Source of the DNA: Xiphydria camelus
Lineage: Eukaryota; Arthropoda; Insecta; Hymenoptera; Xiphydriidae
Assembly: GCA_963678675.1 (NCBI GenBank)
Contig: OY783193.1
Span: 35,998,430 to 36,062,429 of the forward strand
Length of the DNA stretch: 64,000 nucleotides
Direction: 5' to 3'
Shown here: piece after piece, positions 50,654-61,527 of the stretch
Position numbering within the stretch: the stretch's first letter is position 1
Layout: each line of letters begins with the position of its first letter
Position numbers and translations under genes: made by a program
Notes under the pieces: generated by a model
What the model saw: only the letters and a program-made list of their open reading frames with translations
Told to the model about the DNA's origin: nothing
The model's database searches: none

Positions 50654-52540
50654 CAGGCGGCAATACGATACAGCCATTTCTCCTTTACAGATATTCTATG
50701 TAACATTAACTTAATTTTTGAACCGAGGACATCGGAAACCCTCAAAAATTCAATTCGGTTTGGAAATTAACGTGTCGTAATATTGATATCCGTTTTCTAA
50801 AAATTAAATGGGCAATTCGATAAAATGCTCCAAATATATTTGGATTAATTTTCTAACTATATTTTTATATATAGAGGATTTTATAGAATTATCCATTTGT
50901 TTAGCCTCGAAATACGGTATCGATTATAATTGATCTCAGAGAAATAAGTTTCATATGAATATTCTGTTTCGCAAAGTTCCACTCTTCTTTTTTAGCTATT
51001 TCTATCAAAGACATGATTCTGCAGATATATCGTTATGGATCGATTATTGCTTCGAAGAGGAAATCCTTTGACACCCGTCAGTCGCTATAGGCTCGGCGTG
51101 ACTACACGTATACATGCTCACAGCTGCCTATTAATACTCGAGTAGGTGCTTGCGCGTCTATCGTATAATCAGGTAATAGACGCCGTCTGTTATTGGCAGA
51201 TGTAAACCATCGTTACCTATAATAGGAGCTGGCCTATCGGCACAGCTATATAACGCGTAATACATATCTCACCCGTTGTATTATGCACCTACTTAGGAGT
51301 TTCAAGGGACAGCATAGTCCCTCGACAACCCTAACAGCGCTTGAGTTGGCTCTTAATTATTAATGTTTACTACGCTCGATTATCGTGGTACCGTACCTAC
51401 TCAACTTTGGCCACTTCGGGTCCAGTTTTGAGCACTATAATTTTGGCCCCCGTATCTGATTCTTTTAATGCTTTATCACACAAGTTAGCTACTTCAATCT
51501 CTTCAATTATATCGTCCAGGTGACTATCGCTTTAACTAAAATATTCTAAAAGCACTAAAGCAGCACAACAAAAGTAAAATGTTCACCACAGGTACTATGG
51601 CCTTGTATTCCTTCGATATCAATTTTTTTATCTTTGAGAAGTTTCCATTTGTAATTAATAATTTATCCAAGCATGATTGTTGCGATGATGAGGAATTATT
51701 AGTGTATCGCGTAACTTTCAGTGTTACGACAAATTCAGTAAAATTACTAGATAATATTTTGTCATCTGCTCTAAAATTATATTACTTTTTATTCACACGA
51801 AAGAAACACAAAAGTATATCTTTACGTTCGACAAAAATCAAGTTAGGCCTATTGTTTCAAAAAAGAGCTGCACCCTTATTTATTTATGTGCTTATACTCC
51901 CAGTTTTCAGGAAATGCCTCTTTCTCTCTGATTCGAGAACTATTTTTTCAAATTAGGAAGCCTACCACAACCGTTGGTTGCAAAAGACGCTTATAAAAAA
52001 AGATATTACCTATCCCTAACGTAGAAAACCCTAGACTTGAGCGTTTGATAAAACAGAATCGCTCATTCTGCCGGAAGAAGGCCGTCGTATCACTGACGAT
52101 AAAAGTTCACCTAGATTACCATTTCTATAAAACGAAACCATTAGACCTGCGGGTTAAACCGGGAACCGTTCGCTTCGCTAGACGGAAGCCATAACGCTGA
52201 CGCGATATTGCTTAGACTTGCATGATCGTTACGACGTTCATGCATACCACAATAATCGCGTCTTCTAAAGTTTACGTTATTTTGCCGCATGAATTTCCAA
52301 AAAATAATTGTTCTTCAAAAAATTGCTAAATTTGCATTATAATGTAATTCAAATAAATCGTTGTATTTATTGTAGCAACGTTATTTACGAAAAATTGTGC
52401 ATGTATTGAATAAATATTTAGCATTTTACTCGTAACAGTTTGAAATCATTTAATGACACGAATATGCTTGTATAATGGTGACTCATAAAGCGACACAACA
52501 TTGATGCATTTGATGCAAAGAAAAATTAATCATGCTCTCA
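50654..52540. other. AT-rich region with overlapping frames at 51341-51956, no gene called
   Basis: A 125-codon + strand frame (51579-51956) overlaps minus-strand frames of about 77 and 41 codons whose translations look protein-like but are separated by a frame change and stops. See the corresponding finding. The rest holds nothing recognisable. Confidence 0.4.
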
Positions 52541-52690
52541 TAATCTAAATTAGTGAAAATTACTGAAAATCAGTGAAAAGTCACTGAAATACAGCGAATA
52601 AAAGGTTACTGAAATTACTGCAACCTTATATTCACTGGATTTCAGTGCCTACACACTGATTCTCAGTTAATTTACTGATTCAGATTAAGA
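52541..52690. mobile_element. palindromic repeat of about 150 bp
   Basis: taatctaaattagtgaaaat at the left pairs imperfectly with the reverse of actgattcagattaag at the right. The inner arms cagcgaataaaaggtt and aaccttatattcactg pair around a 14-base loop. Confidence 0.75.
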
Positions 52691-52740
52691 GAGTAGTATT
52701 GTTATGTTTTTTAAATGTTTCAATGAATGGCTCGTATCTA

Positions 52741-52946
52741 TTTACAAAGTTTGTAGTAAATTTCGAGACAACGCCAATTTATTATTACGCTAACTACAAT
52801 TTTAATAAAAATTATAGTAAAACTTATAGAAGTCGCAAGCCTTACTGTAATTTTTATTACACTTGCAATTATCGTAATGATAAACTGACCTCGTCCCGAA
52901 ATTTACTACAAATTTTGTAAACGCTACGTTTTATTTCTTTCCACGT
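52741..52946. mobile_element. CACGGAAAAA MITE family, third copy
   Basis: acaaagtttgtagtaaattt, gtcgcaagccttactgtaat and cccgaaatttactacaaatt match 27272-27505 and 27955-28118. The right tip reads ttctttccacg instead of ttttccgtg and the left tip is lost. Confidence 0.8.
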
Positions 52947-53511
52947 TCGCCGATACTATCTCGAGTTGCTATACAGTTTACGTACATTTACCTATAAGGC
53001 GCTCCATATCCTACATGAATTTTCCTTGGCCAGGTGTTGCAGCCTTCGCGCCGCTGTGCAAAAGCTATTCCTATTCCTAAAACTTCCACGCGAAAACACC
53101 TGCGCAAGAACGTGACAATATGCGCGCAACTCAATTCACACCCGACTGTACGCGAAGGTGACGCGATCGAACGCCGAATCACCTCGAGAACAAAGCCGCG
53201 CGGCGAGTTTGTCCGAGCGATCGCGCGTCCTTCGGCGTCGTTAAACGGCGAGGGTCGTTTCGGAACTTCCCGTTCGAACTCGCGCGCGGCGGCGCGCTCC
53301 GCTCGCGTGGCGCGAGCCGCCCGCGCGGTCTTCGGGGAAGTTAAGTGAATGGCAAGTCGCATGGAAAATTGCCGGTGGAACTCGGAAATATGCGAAAGAG
53401 CCTGTCGGCACTAAAGTTATATCGTCGCTAGTGAAACTAGCGAAGCATGACCCATCAAGCCGGCAGAATATCTCCAGAGAGTCTCTCTCTCCGTCCCCGA
53501 TTCTGTTCTCT

Positions 53512-53579
<68 letters not shown>

Positions 53580-53984
53580 TTCCAGATATCCCTGGGATGC
53601 CCCGCGCGCGCCTTTCCCTCTCTCTTCCCGCTTCGCTCCCCTCCGCTCGTACGTCTGTCGCGTGGTGGAACGCCGACGCGCGCTACATACCGGCAGTTGT
53701 ATGTATGCGTAGGAGGTACCAATACATGGAGCAACTTCTCGATTTTACACATATTTACTCGAGTCGCGCGGAATTCCCTCCACCGCGTACTTACTGCCAT
53801 GTACGCCGCGTTACAGATACGTACAGTGTGGTTGTAAAAAAAGTTTGCCGTTGAATAAAATTGACTACCTACCTCTCGAAGAACTTGATGAGAATTATGA
53901 AATTTCTCTATATATTACGGTAGCGGGAGGCTGAAGACTTCTTTACGAATCTGTCAGAACTTTTTAGAGCGTTTTCAATATGAT
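52947..53984. other. CpG-rich block with long (TC)n, no supported gene
   Basis: Frames at 52988-53854 on both strands are dominated by Arg/Ala or by the Ser-Leu translation of the TC repeat. A donor-like catggcagtaagtacg on the minus strand near 53797 has no supporting exon. Confidence 0.4.
53514..53576. repeat. (CT)n microsatellite
   Basis: Perfect run of about 31 CT units, the longest in the window. Confidence 0.97.
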
Positions 53985-54085
53985 TTCTTATATATACATT
54001 TTTGAATGTATGTATAATTCATCTAGTCGGTATCCAGTTAATGTAGAAATCGTACATAATCCACATATGGATTATATATGGGAAA
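53985..54085. mobile_element. accatataagg-family repeat, copy 4 (fragment)
   Basis: tacatttttgaatgtatgta, ggtatccagttaatgtagaa and aatccacatatggattata match copies 2 and 3. Confidence 0.55.
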
Positions 54086-55991
54086 TTCATGTTTTAACTT
54101 TCGAAGACCTGCTCAAAAAAATCGCTGCCCTCGGAAGTTTACACGAAAGTTACAAAAACTCAAAGCAAAAGAGATTCCAAAAATACGTAAGTCCTCGAAT
54201 CGCTGTATAAAAAACTTCGAAGCCATATCCGCGGAAAAATCCGATTTTCAATTCTCGTCGAGAGATGTTCGTAGAGTAGCAATACCAATTGAATTTCGAA
54301 ATAGCAAAGTTACTTTACGGTCGCCCCCTGTACGTACGTACGTACGTGCAAACGCGAAGAGATGTAGATATAAGTATACCTGATCCGTAACTCCACACAC
54401 GGACGCGCGTGTGTGTATGTGCATGTATTCGTCTCCTTCGAAGGTGTACGTACGCGCTCTAACCAACCCCTGCATCCTACGTACACACGAGAAGTAGGTA
54501 CATACTAGATATGTATACATAGCCAGCGAGAGGAAACGAGCCATCGGTTTCCCGCGCGATTCGAATCTTCCGGAATGACTTCGACATCCGGGAAATTTCA
54601 TTTGACAAAACCGTTCTGAATGCGATAGTTTCTTGCGCGACTGAAATTGCCGGGACGGCTACCGGGGAGCTTTCGTCGAACGCGACCGTGGAATTCGAGA
54701 ATAAATCTTTTACGTACCCCTATACTCGTATCTCGAGCTATTTGTGGGGTAAGTGTGTAAGTACACGCGACTCGGTTGAGATAGAGAGCAAAGCGGCGCG
54801 CGGGGATTCGAAGACTGATTAATGTGCCACCGTTACGAGCGTCATCGCTCGGGGGGTTTCGTACCCTCGACAGTCTTCGCGATGTTAAATACCTCTCTGA
54901 GTATATAATTCTAGGATCGACATCACAGCGCTGATTAAACTGAAATCGAAGACCAATCTGCGATTTTCCACGGTGTTTCGTTGTAGTAAAAAACAAAACA
55001 CACAGTGAAAATGTACCACTGTAGGTATACCTACCTAATATAGATATTTCGCCTAAGCCTAATTTCTGTTTAACTTTGAACGCGATTATCTCGAAACACA
55101 GTAGGGATATATGAAAAATCAAGAGGAGCTTTTTTATAGCAAAGATACGGATAAACACTTTTTATTTAAACTTTGTTTGCCGACCGAGCGACTGCACTAA
55201 TATTTAGGGATGTTCAAAGAAAATTTTGTAAATGTAGATATACTTTTCATTTGCCTTCTATATGAATTGGTAATAAAGAGACGCGACTGCACTGAATTCT
55301 CGCATAAAATCAAATATCTCCAAATTCTTTATGTAGGCTTTCATATGCGCGTTGAATAATTTCCAAACTCAAAAGACATATATATTTATCATATATATGG
55401 ATATAGGTAGATGGATAGGTACAGATACGCTCGACGGATTTTTAATAATCCCATTGGGCGGAATCATATTCGTTGATTGCAAACGATCAATATACGTGTG
55501 ATCCTGTTTAATCGCTCCGATGCAGCATCTGTAAAAGTATGTGCATCCGTTTAATAATTGCGCCAACAATAATAACCAATTCGTCGATAACGCCAATTTT
55601 TCACTACTACTTCCAATATCCGTGATTAAAATCGCTGCAGTGTAATGAGAAACCAGATAATATCCACTTGCTATATTAAAAAAAAAACAGCATTTTTCCG
55701 TGGTGAATTTACGGCATAAATAAATTTCCGGGTAATCGCGTTAATTTCTCTCTTCCCGCTTCAATCGAATTTGCCTCGTAACAACACGAATATATAATAT
55801 TTCGAGCTCGCATATAAACGCAACATCTCGACGTATATAAATTCTATATATAAGTATATAAGAGAGCTGAAACTGGAGGAGCCTAATTCTGGACAGAGTT
55901 AGCACACTGCCCAATGACATGACTTCTTGCGATCCTCGTTCCTCGGAACTCGCTCGTCTGTCAAGGTGAAGGGATCGTAGGAATTTCAGAT
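54086..55991. other. no supported gene
   Basis: Contains a short (CGTA)n run at about 54332-54350. A 186-codon minus-strand frame (54598-55158) begins with a hydrophobic stretch but crosses a sharp change in base composition and matches nothing recognised. The rest is AT-rich. Confidence 0.4.
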
Positions 55992-56498
55992 GGAAAAGAT
56001 CTATATGGATTATATATAATATATATTTTGTATATAGAACATATATAAATTTGGATTTATTAAATTTATATATAATTTTAATATAAATCATATATGTATT
56101 ATATATTGATTGTATAAAAATTAAAATTATTGAAGTGGTACTGTATATAAACCATATAATATAGTCCGTGTATGGTCCGTATATATATAAACTATATATA
56201 ATTGAATAAGCCAAAATTTCTATATGTTCTATACACACAAGATATATATTTATTTATATATTTATATTCAGTTATGAGTATTACTACTCTTGGCTTCCGG
56301 GTGGTAATCGCGTTCAAAAATATTATTTTGCCGACGTTTCGCAAACATTGCAGTTCGACCTTCTGATGATATTTCTAGACACGCTTACCTCCCGGAAGCC
56401 AAGAGTGGTAATACTTATAACTATAATGGCAATAGCCGCGAAAGCCTAATATTTTTTTTAAATATATATATAATCCATATACGAGTACATCTTTTCCA
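55992..56498. mobile_element. TA-rich inverted-repeat element with nested insertion
   Basis: ggaaaagatctatatggatt at the left pairs with aatccatatacgagtacat followed by cttttcc at the right. The interior is almost pure A and T, and is split by the cttggcttccggg element. A 165-codon frame here is an artefact of low-complexity sequence. Confidence 0.7.
56271..56452. mobile_element. cttggcttccggg element, copy with both inverted ends
   Basis: gttatgagtattactactct through gggtggtaa at 56271-56307 pairs with 56385-56421 over 37 bp with three mismatches. An asymmetric tail follows (ccgcgaaagcctaatatttt). The centre holds gccgacgtttcgcaaacatt. The other copy is at 11286-11420. Confidence 0.82.
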
Positions 56499-56945
56499 CC
56501 TGGATAAGTCAGAGAATTAGGTTCCTCCTGTTTCGACCCTCTTCTACAATTCTACAATTAGCCACTACACCGCGTATACCATAAAACAAGAGGAAGGCGA
56601 AAGATCCGTGGTCTCAACGGCTCATTAATATCGAGGAGTTACTGAGAAAGTAAAACACCCAAGGAACTCTCGCGAGCGCACACCCTGAAGAAAATATCCT
56701 CGTCTATACATCTTATACACCTTTTCCGCCTGGATAAGTCCGAGAATTAGGTTCCTCCTGTTTCAGCCCTCTCACAATTAGCCACTACACTGTGTGTATA
56801 CCATAAAATAAGAGGAAAAGCGAAAGATCCGTGGTCCCAGCGGCTCATTAATATCGAGGAGTTACCGAGAAAGTAAAACACCCAAGGAACTCTCGCGAGA
56901 GCGCACACCCCAAAGAAAATATCCTCGTCCCATCTACAGCACCCC
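56491..56945. repeat. two-copy tandem duplication, period 230 bp
   Basis: cttttccacctggataagtc (56491) and cttttccgcctggataagtc (56721) begin two highly similar copies, both containing gagaattaggttcctcctgt, ggctcattaatatcgaggag and aacacccaaggaactctcg. The repeats differ by small indels. Confidence 0.93.
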
Positions 56946-56963
56946 ACCCGCAAACATATCTAT

Positions 56964-57364
56964 ACAGGGTGTTACTTAATAATAGGCCGTAATTGCAAGG
57001 GCACACTACTGAATCAATTTCCAGTAGAAAAGTTCATATTAACATGTGTCCTAAAATGTACACTTTTTTTTGTCAATATTATTCGTCAGACTGTCCCCCG
57101 GGACGCCACTGGAACTCATAATTATCTTCTAGTTAGTGCTAACTTAGCGTCTTATTACAATAAACAACAGTGCCAAATGTCAACAAAATCGGCACGAGGA
57201 TCTTTGAGATATTATTAAAAAACCGATTTTTTTTTAAACTTTGACGTCCTGTATCTTGAAAACCAGACATTTTGTGACACATGTTAATAGGAACTTTTCC
57301 ACTGGAAATTGATTCAGTAATGTGCCCTTGCAATTACGGCCTATCATTAAGTGTAACACCCTGT
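56964..57364. mobile_element. ACAGGGTG element with about 95-bp terminal inverted repeats, copy 2
   Basis: acagggtgttacttaataat at the left and taagtgtaacaccctgt at the right, flanked by TAT/ATA. Arms pair through ggccgtaattgcaagggcac and caatttccagt. The inner gatacagg-type word and a guanine-rich junction are shared with 25735-26308. Confidence 0.9.
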
Positions 57365-58647
57365 ATAGGTACCGCAAAAGGGCGGAAACTCGCGGAACCA
57401 TCAACACTCGCAGCGGCTCGTTAACATCGAATCACCGCGAAAATAATAATCCTCGAGTCGCTCTTTCGTCCGCGGAAAATATTCCCCCGCCAAAATCACA
57501 CTTCAACACTCCAATTCACATCCCGGGACACCCACAGCTTCCAGGATTTCAGGTTCTCGCGTCGCGCAATCGCCCTGCGAGAAAGAGAGAGTTCGGGATA
57601 TAAATCCGGCACGCGCGAGAGGAAGGACTCTCCCGGATATCTCGAATCTGTTCCACGGTAGCTCCGCTGGAGATCCGATCGAGCGGGCGGGGGGGGGGGG
57701 GGGGGGTCGTGAACTGATCAAGGACCGCTTCCCGCGTCGAAGCACGGGGCCGGTGGTCGATGGCTTCCGCCCGCGGCGTCCGTCCCGACGCTAAGCCCGA
57801 CGTGTATCATCCTACATCATCATGCATCACCTCGACACCGCGCGCGTACGACGTTATCTCGTAAACGCGTCGTATCGCGTTCCGATATATCTTCGCGCGG
57901 TCCGAAATCCGAGACAAAGTGCCGGCGATGTTCCCCGTTTAGCGAGATCCGCCCCCGCCCCCTCGCCCAACCCGATCCCACATTCCTCTTATTCCCGCTG
58001 TATCGCGGCGCGCTATCCGCAGATTAATCTCAACTCGCGAGCTTTAGCGTCGCTCGTAAAATTAGTTTATGCGCGGGCATTAGTGTCGCCGCTTCTTTGT
58101 TGAGTTAATCTACACGCTATTTTTACGCCCGCTAATTATTTTTATCGCCTCGGCTGCGACCGTAATTGTTCGGCGGACGATTAATCTCGTTCTCTCCCAC
58201 TCGTCCCCACCTCTCTGTTCTCTATTTTCATCCGGAACAAAATTGTTTTCCGAGTGCTCTTCCGGTTTGCCGAATTTTTAACCGGGCCGATGTATGGGTT
58301 GCGCAAAGCGGGGCTGCGCGCTTTAGTGCTGCTTTGCCGCGAAACGGGGAAAAAGTTATGGAGCCGAAATATGCTTATCGCGTGTGGGTTGCTGTGCGTC
58401 GTAAACGTTAAGAACTCTTTGCGTTATTGCGACGACGGTAATACGGAAAATGCGAGAGGTCTCGCTTTACTCCCCGGCGTTTTCCGGTAAAATTGCTTCG
58501 CTCCACTTCCGGGGAGGACGCTACCGACATCTCGTGGTGCTATTCTTATACCGTGAGGTTTGTCCTCCGCGTTGTTGTGATCGCGTAATCGACGAAAACA
58601 AAGCCCGAGTTTGCTCTACTTCTCTTCTTTTTCAAAAATGTATGCGT
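57365..58647. other. CpG-rich block with homeodomain-type sites, no supported gene
   Basis: Overlapping frames on both strands without domains. An 18-base G run is at 57689-57706. 58021-58190 has two palindromic GATTAATC words and several TAAT cores, detailed as a finding. Confidence 0.4.
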
Positions 58648-58896
58648 GTACTGGAAAAACAGTTTGTTTTCAGTTGATTTGAATTTGGCGAAATGAAGAT
58701 TTTTGTTGAGTCCCAGGCGAATATTTGTCAACTATCGCGATATTTATTTGATGCGATTTAATGTTTCGAGGAAACTGCGTTTAAATGAAATAAATATTCA
58801 AGCGATTAACGTGTATTTTCTCGTATTAACGAAATGTTTATTTCACTAGACTTGAAAATACATTTATTAACTATAAATAAAGTGTTACCTTGGTAG
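58648..58896. mobile_element. palindromic MITE, near-complete copy
   Basis: tactggaaaaacagtttgtt, atcgcgatatttatttgatg, gtttaaatgaaataaatatt, ttaacgaaatgtttatttca and ataaataaagtgttaccttg match the family, in the orientation of 60893-61146. Confidence 0.78.
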
Positions 58897-60067
58897 GTAC
58901 AACATGAATGTAAAGAACAATAATGTGGCTGCCCTGCCACGTGGATTACCTACTTTATTCCGAATTTTATTAAAACCTTGTAAAAGTATTAGAAAGTCAT
59001 TATAGAATACCTGATCCTCCAAAATTAGTTTATAAAGTATGGAAATTAATAATAAATGCGAATAGTTAACTTAATATACTTAAACGTGATATTTTATTAA
59101 AAACTTGTAAAAAGTATTACGAAGTCATTATAGAATACCTGATCCTCAAAAATTAGTTTATAAAGTATCGAAATTAATAATAAATCCAAATTGTTAAATT
59201 AGCAAACTTAAGAGGGATATTTTTTCTCCTTAATTTTTTTTAAAAACTACCCCCTTTAAGCTAGCCCTCATTTCCAGCTTATTTTCCACTCTCAAATTTC
59301 ACTTTTTAGAATCGCCAGCTCTATTATTCCTATCCGCTCTTTCACGAGGAACCGACGTTCTCTCGGCTCGACTCGAAAACGTACGTTCTACACCTACTGT
59401 ACTTCCACGCGTTTTTGTCACCAAACCGCGCGCGTGGTCAGACGCAAAGAGATGTTTTTAGCTCGCGCGCGGCTCTGCGGATCAAAAGATGAAAGGGAAA
59501 CGACCACTTTTGCGACGAACAATCTGCCTTTTCTTTTACGGTTTCCACGCGCGCGTGCCTGTATAACTACGCGTTTCCCACGCTGACGCTTAATGGACGC
59601 GCGGTTCGCTCGAACGTATTATATGTGCGCGTGGCTTGGCCACTTTTCCCTGTTACAAACGACCGCGCGACGTCGACGGCTCGGCTTTTAGATTTATTCC
59701 GAACGTTTTCGTACCTATCTCCATTATGAACGAGTCGACGGAATTTCCGCGAATTGCCGCTTTCCTCGGCTCGCGCGAAACGATCGCCGCGTCGACGTTC
59801 TCGTAAACTTCCGCCACCGATGGAGCGCGTGCGGACGTCTTCCGTAACGCGTCAACAACTGTTATGCGTCGGGGTAAAAAATTAGAGTGGGAGAATAGGG
59901 TGAAACAGGATAGAGTTTGTATAATAGATGGCCTCTCGTCAACATGATTTTTCAGGGAAAGCAGGAGCCAATTTGAGTACTCGAATTTTTACTATAAGAT
60001 ATGTAATATTTTACTGTTACGTTTTTTAAAACTTTCTGAGAAAAATGATATTATTTTCCAAAAATAT
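58897..60067. other. tandem duplication then CpG-rich block, no gene seen
   Basis: After the 127-bp duplication, 59300-59880 is CpG-rich and 59880-60067 AT-rich. No recognisable coding content. Confidence 0.4.
58964..59219. repeat. two-copy tandem duplication, period 127 bp
   Basis: attttattaaaaccttgtaa (58964) and attttattaaaaacttgtaa (59091) start two copies that share gtcattatagaatacctgat and aattagtttataaagtat. Confidence 0.93.
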
Positions 60068-60310
60068 ACACTGAGAGAACAACTTGTTTATCGTATATAA
60101 ATGATTTTTGATGAATAAGTTATACCTTTATATATAGCGAAGTACCTCAATATTTCGTTACAGTAAGAAAATATATGTGTTAATCATTAATATGTCTACC
60201 TCGATACATTTATTTATGTCAGATAAGCATCGCAATAATTAACGAATATTTGCTTGGCTCGATGTAATATTTAGTTCGCCGCATTCAAACAAATATTATT
60301 AACTATAGTT
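60068..60310. mobile_element. CACTGAGAGAAC palindromic MITE
   Basis: acactgagagaacaacttgt, ttaatcattaatatgtctac, atttatgtcagataagcatc and acgaatatttgcttggctcg follow the family order. The right tip is missing. Confidence 0.8.
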
Positions 60311-60381
60311 AATGAATGAACGAAACGGTTATATGAATCAACTATTTTCTACTTGATATATAACATCAGAATTTGAGTAGG

Positions 60382-60618
60382 TACACCGAGAAAATGGTGT
60401 TTAGTCATAAATGTATTTCCACAAATATGGTGAAATAAATATTTCACTCGAGCAAGGAAATGCCTACGTGTTAATTATTAGAATATTCATTTACCTCGAA
60501 ACATGTGTTCGTATCAAATAAATATCGTGATAGACCGACAATTAACAAATATTTGCTTAACCAAAAATATCTTTAGTTCTCGCCATATTTCAAAGAAACG
60601 TTTATTAACTATCTTGTA
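60382..60618. mobile_element. CACCGAGAAAAT palindromic MITE
   Basis: acaccgagaaaatggtgttt, aatatggtgaaataaatatt, gttaattattagaatattca and acaaatatttgcttaaccaa. Lies only about 70 bp from the previous copy in the same orientation. Confidence 0.82.
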
Positions 60619-60892
60619 TTTTATTTCTAGAAGGTAATTTGTCGTGATGGATCCTTTTTCTGCCTTCATACGAAACCAAAAACGATAAATGAGGTACCAT
60701 TTTAAAGATTAAGTTCTCCGTTTTTGAAGAATTTTTAATGTACAATTGCACATTACATTAGTTTTACAATCGTAGGTAAACTTTTGGCAAAAATATAGCG
60801 CATAATCTACAATCATTTCATATCTTTCGCATTTACGTTCCTCATCTTCTGTCGTCTGCAGATTTTCCGCCCGGACCCACTAGTATTAAATA

Positions 60893-61146
60893 CACCAAGC
60901 TAAGAAAACTGTATTATCGTTAATATATGTTTGTTTGAATATGACGAAATAAACTTTTCATTGGACAAAGTAAATTCGTCATCTATTACGATATTTATTT
61001 GGTATAATTAGATCCTTCGAGGCAACCATTTTAATGAAATAAACATTTCAATAATTAACGTATATTTTCTTATTCTAACGAAATATTTATTTCGCTGTAT
61101 TTAAAATTACATTTATTGACTATTAATGAACTGTTTTCTCGGTGTA
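60893..61146. mobile_element. palindromic MITE just upstream of the furin exon
   Basis: caccaagctaagaaaactgt through tttgaatatgacgaaataaa to aactgttttctcggtgta. The middle (ttagatccttcgaggcaacc) is the version also found around the nested insertion at 11286. Confidence 0.82.
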
Positions 61147-61527
61147 AACTATTTTCGTAATATATTGAACGATAGTAGATCCCATTTACATTCTGTCGTA
61201 TTCAGCGTGTATCAACGTCGTTATAAATTAATTGAATCTGTCCTCAACAGACAATTTTTTGCCATCACATTTTATCTCGGCGCTTCCACGCAAAGGCTTG
61301 CGATAACCCGACTCGCTCTCACTTCCTCCGTACGGAAGATACAATTAATTAGCTCGCCAACTCGCGTATACGACATCGTTAGAGCGCTTGCCGGACCTGC
61401 CGATTAAACTTTGAACGCCCTCATCGAATTCCCCCCCCCCCCCCCCCTTTTATACGAGCTTCCTTTGAAGCCCGGATTGAAGTGCATAGCACAATCGACT
61501 CTAACGACGCACTCTCGCGTGTTTCAG
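61147..61527 (+). other. end of the intron upstream of the furin exon
   Basis: Unique-looking sequence between a palindromic MITE and the exon. It holds an 18-base C run at 61430-61447 and a branch-point match CTAAC at 61501-61505. An open frame runs into the exon from 61411, but the splice acceptor and the proline run translated from the C tract show that the part before 61528 is intron. Confidence 0.6.

Noticed and set aside
53431..53854. Frames containing long Ser-Leu or Arg-Glu runs
   Set aside because: Direct translation of the CT microsatellite.
54598..55158. 186-codon minus-strand frame with a hydrophobic start
   Set aside because: The apparent signal-like segment is just AT-rich DNA followed by a GC-richer stretch. 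No domain or homologue recognised.
55741..56238. 165-codon minus-strand frame rich in Ile and Tyr
   Set aside because: Mostly translation of the TA-rich inverted-repeat element.
61411..61527. Extension of the furin exon upstream to an ATG at 61411
   Set aside because: The added residues come from a C run and intron, and the branch point and acceptor at 61501-61527 define the exon start.
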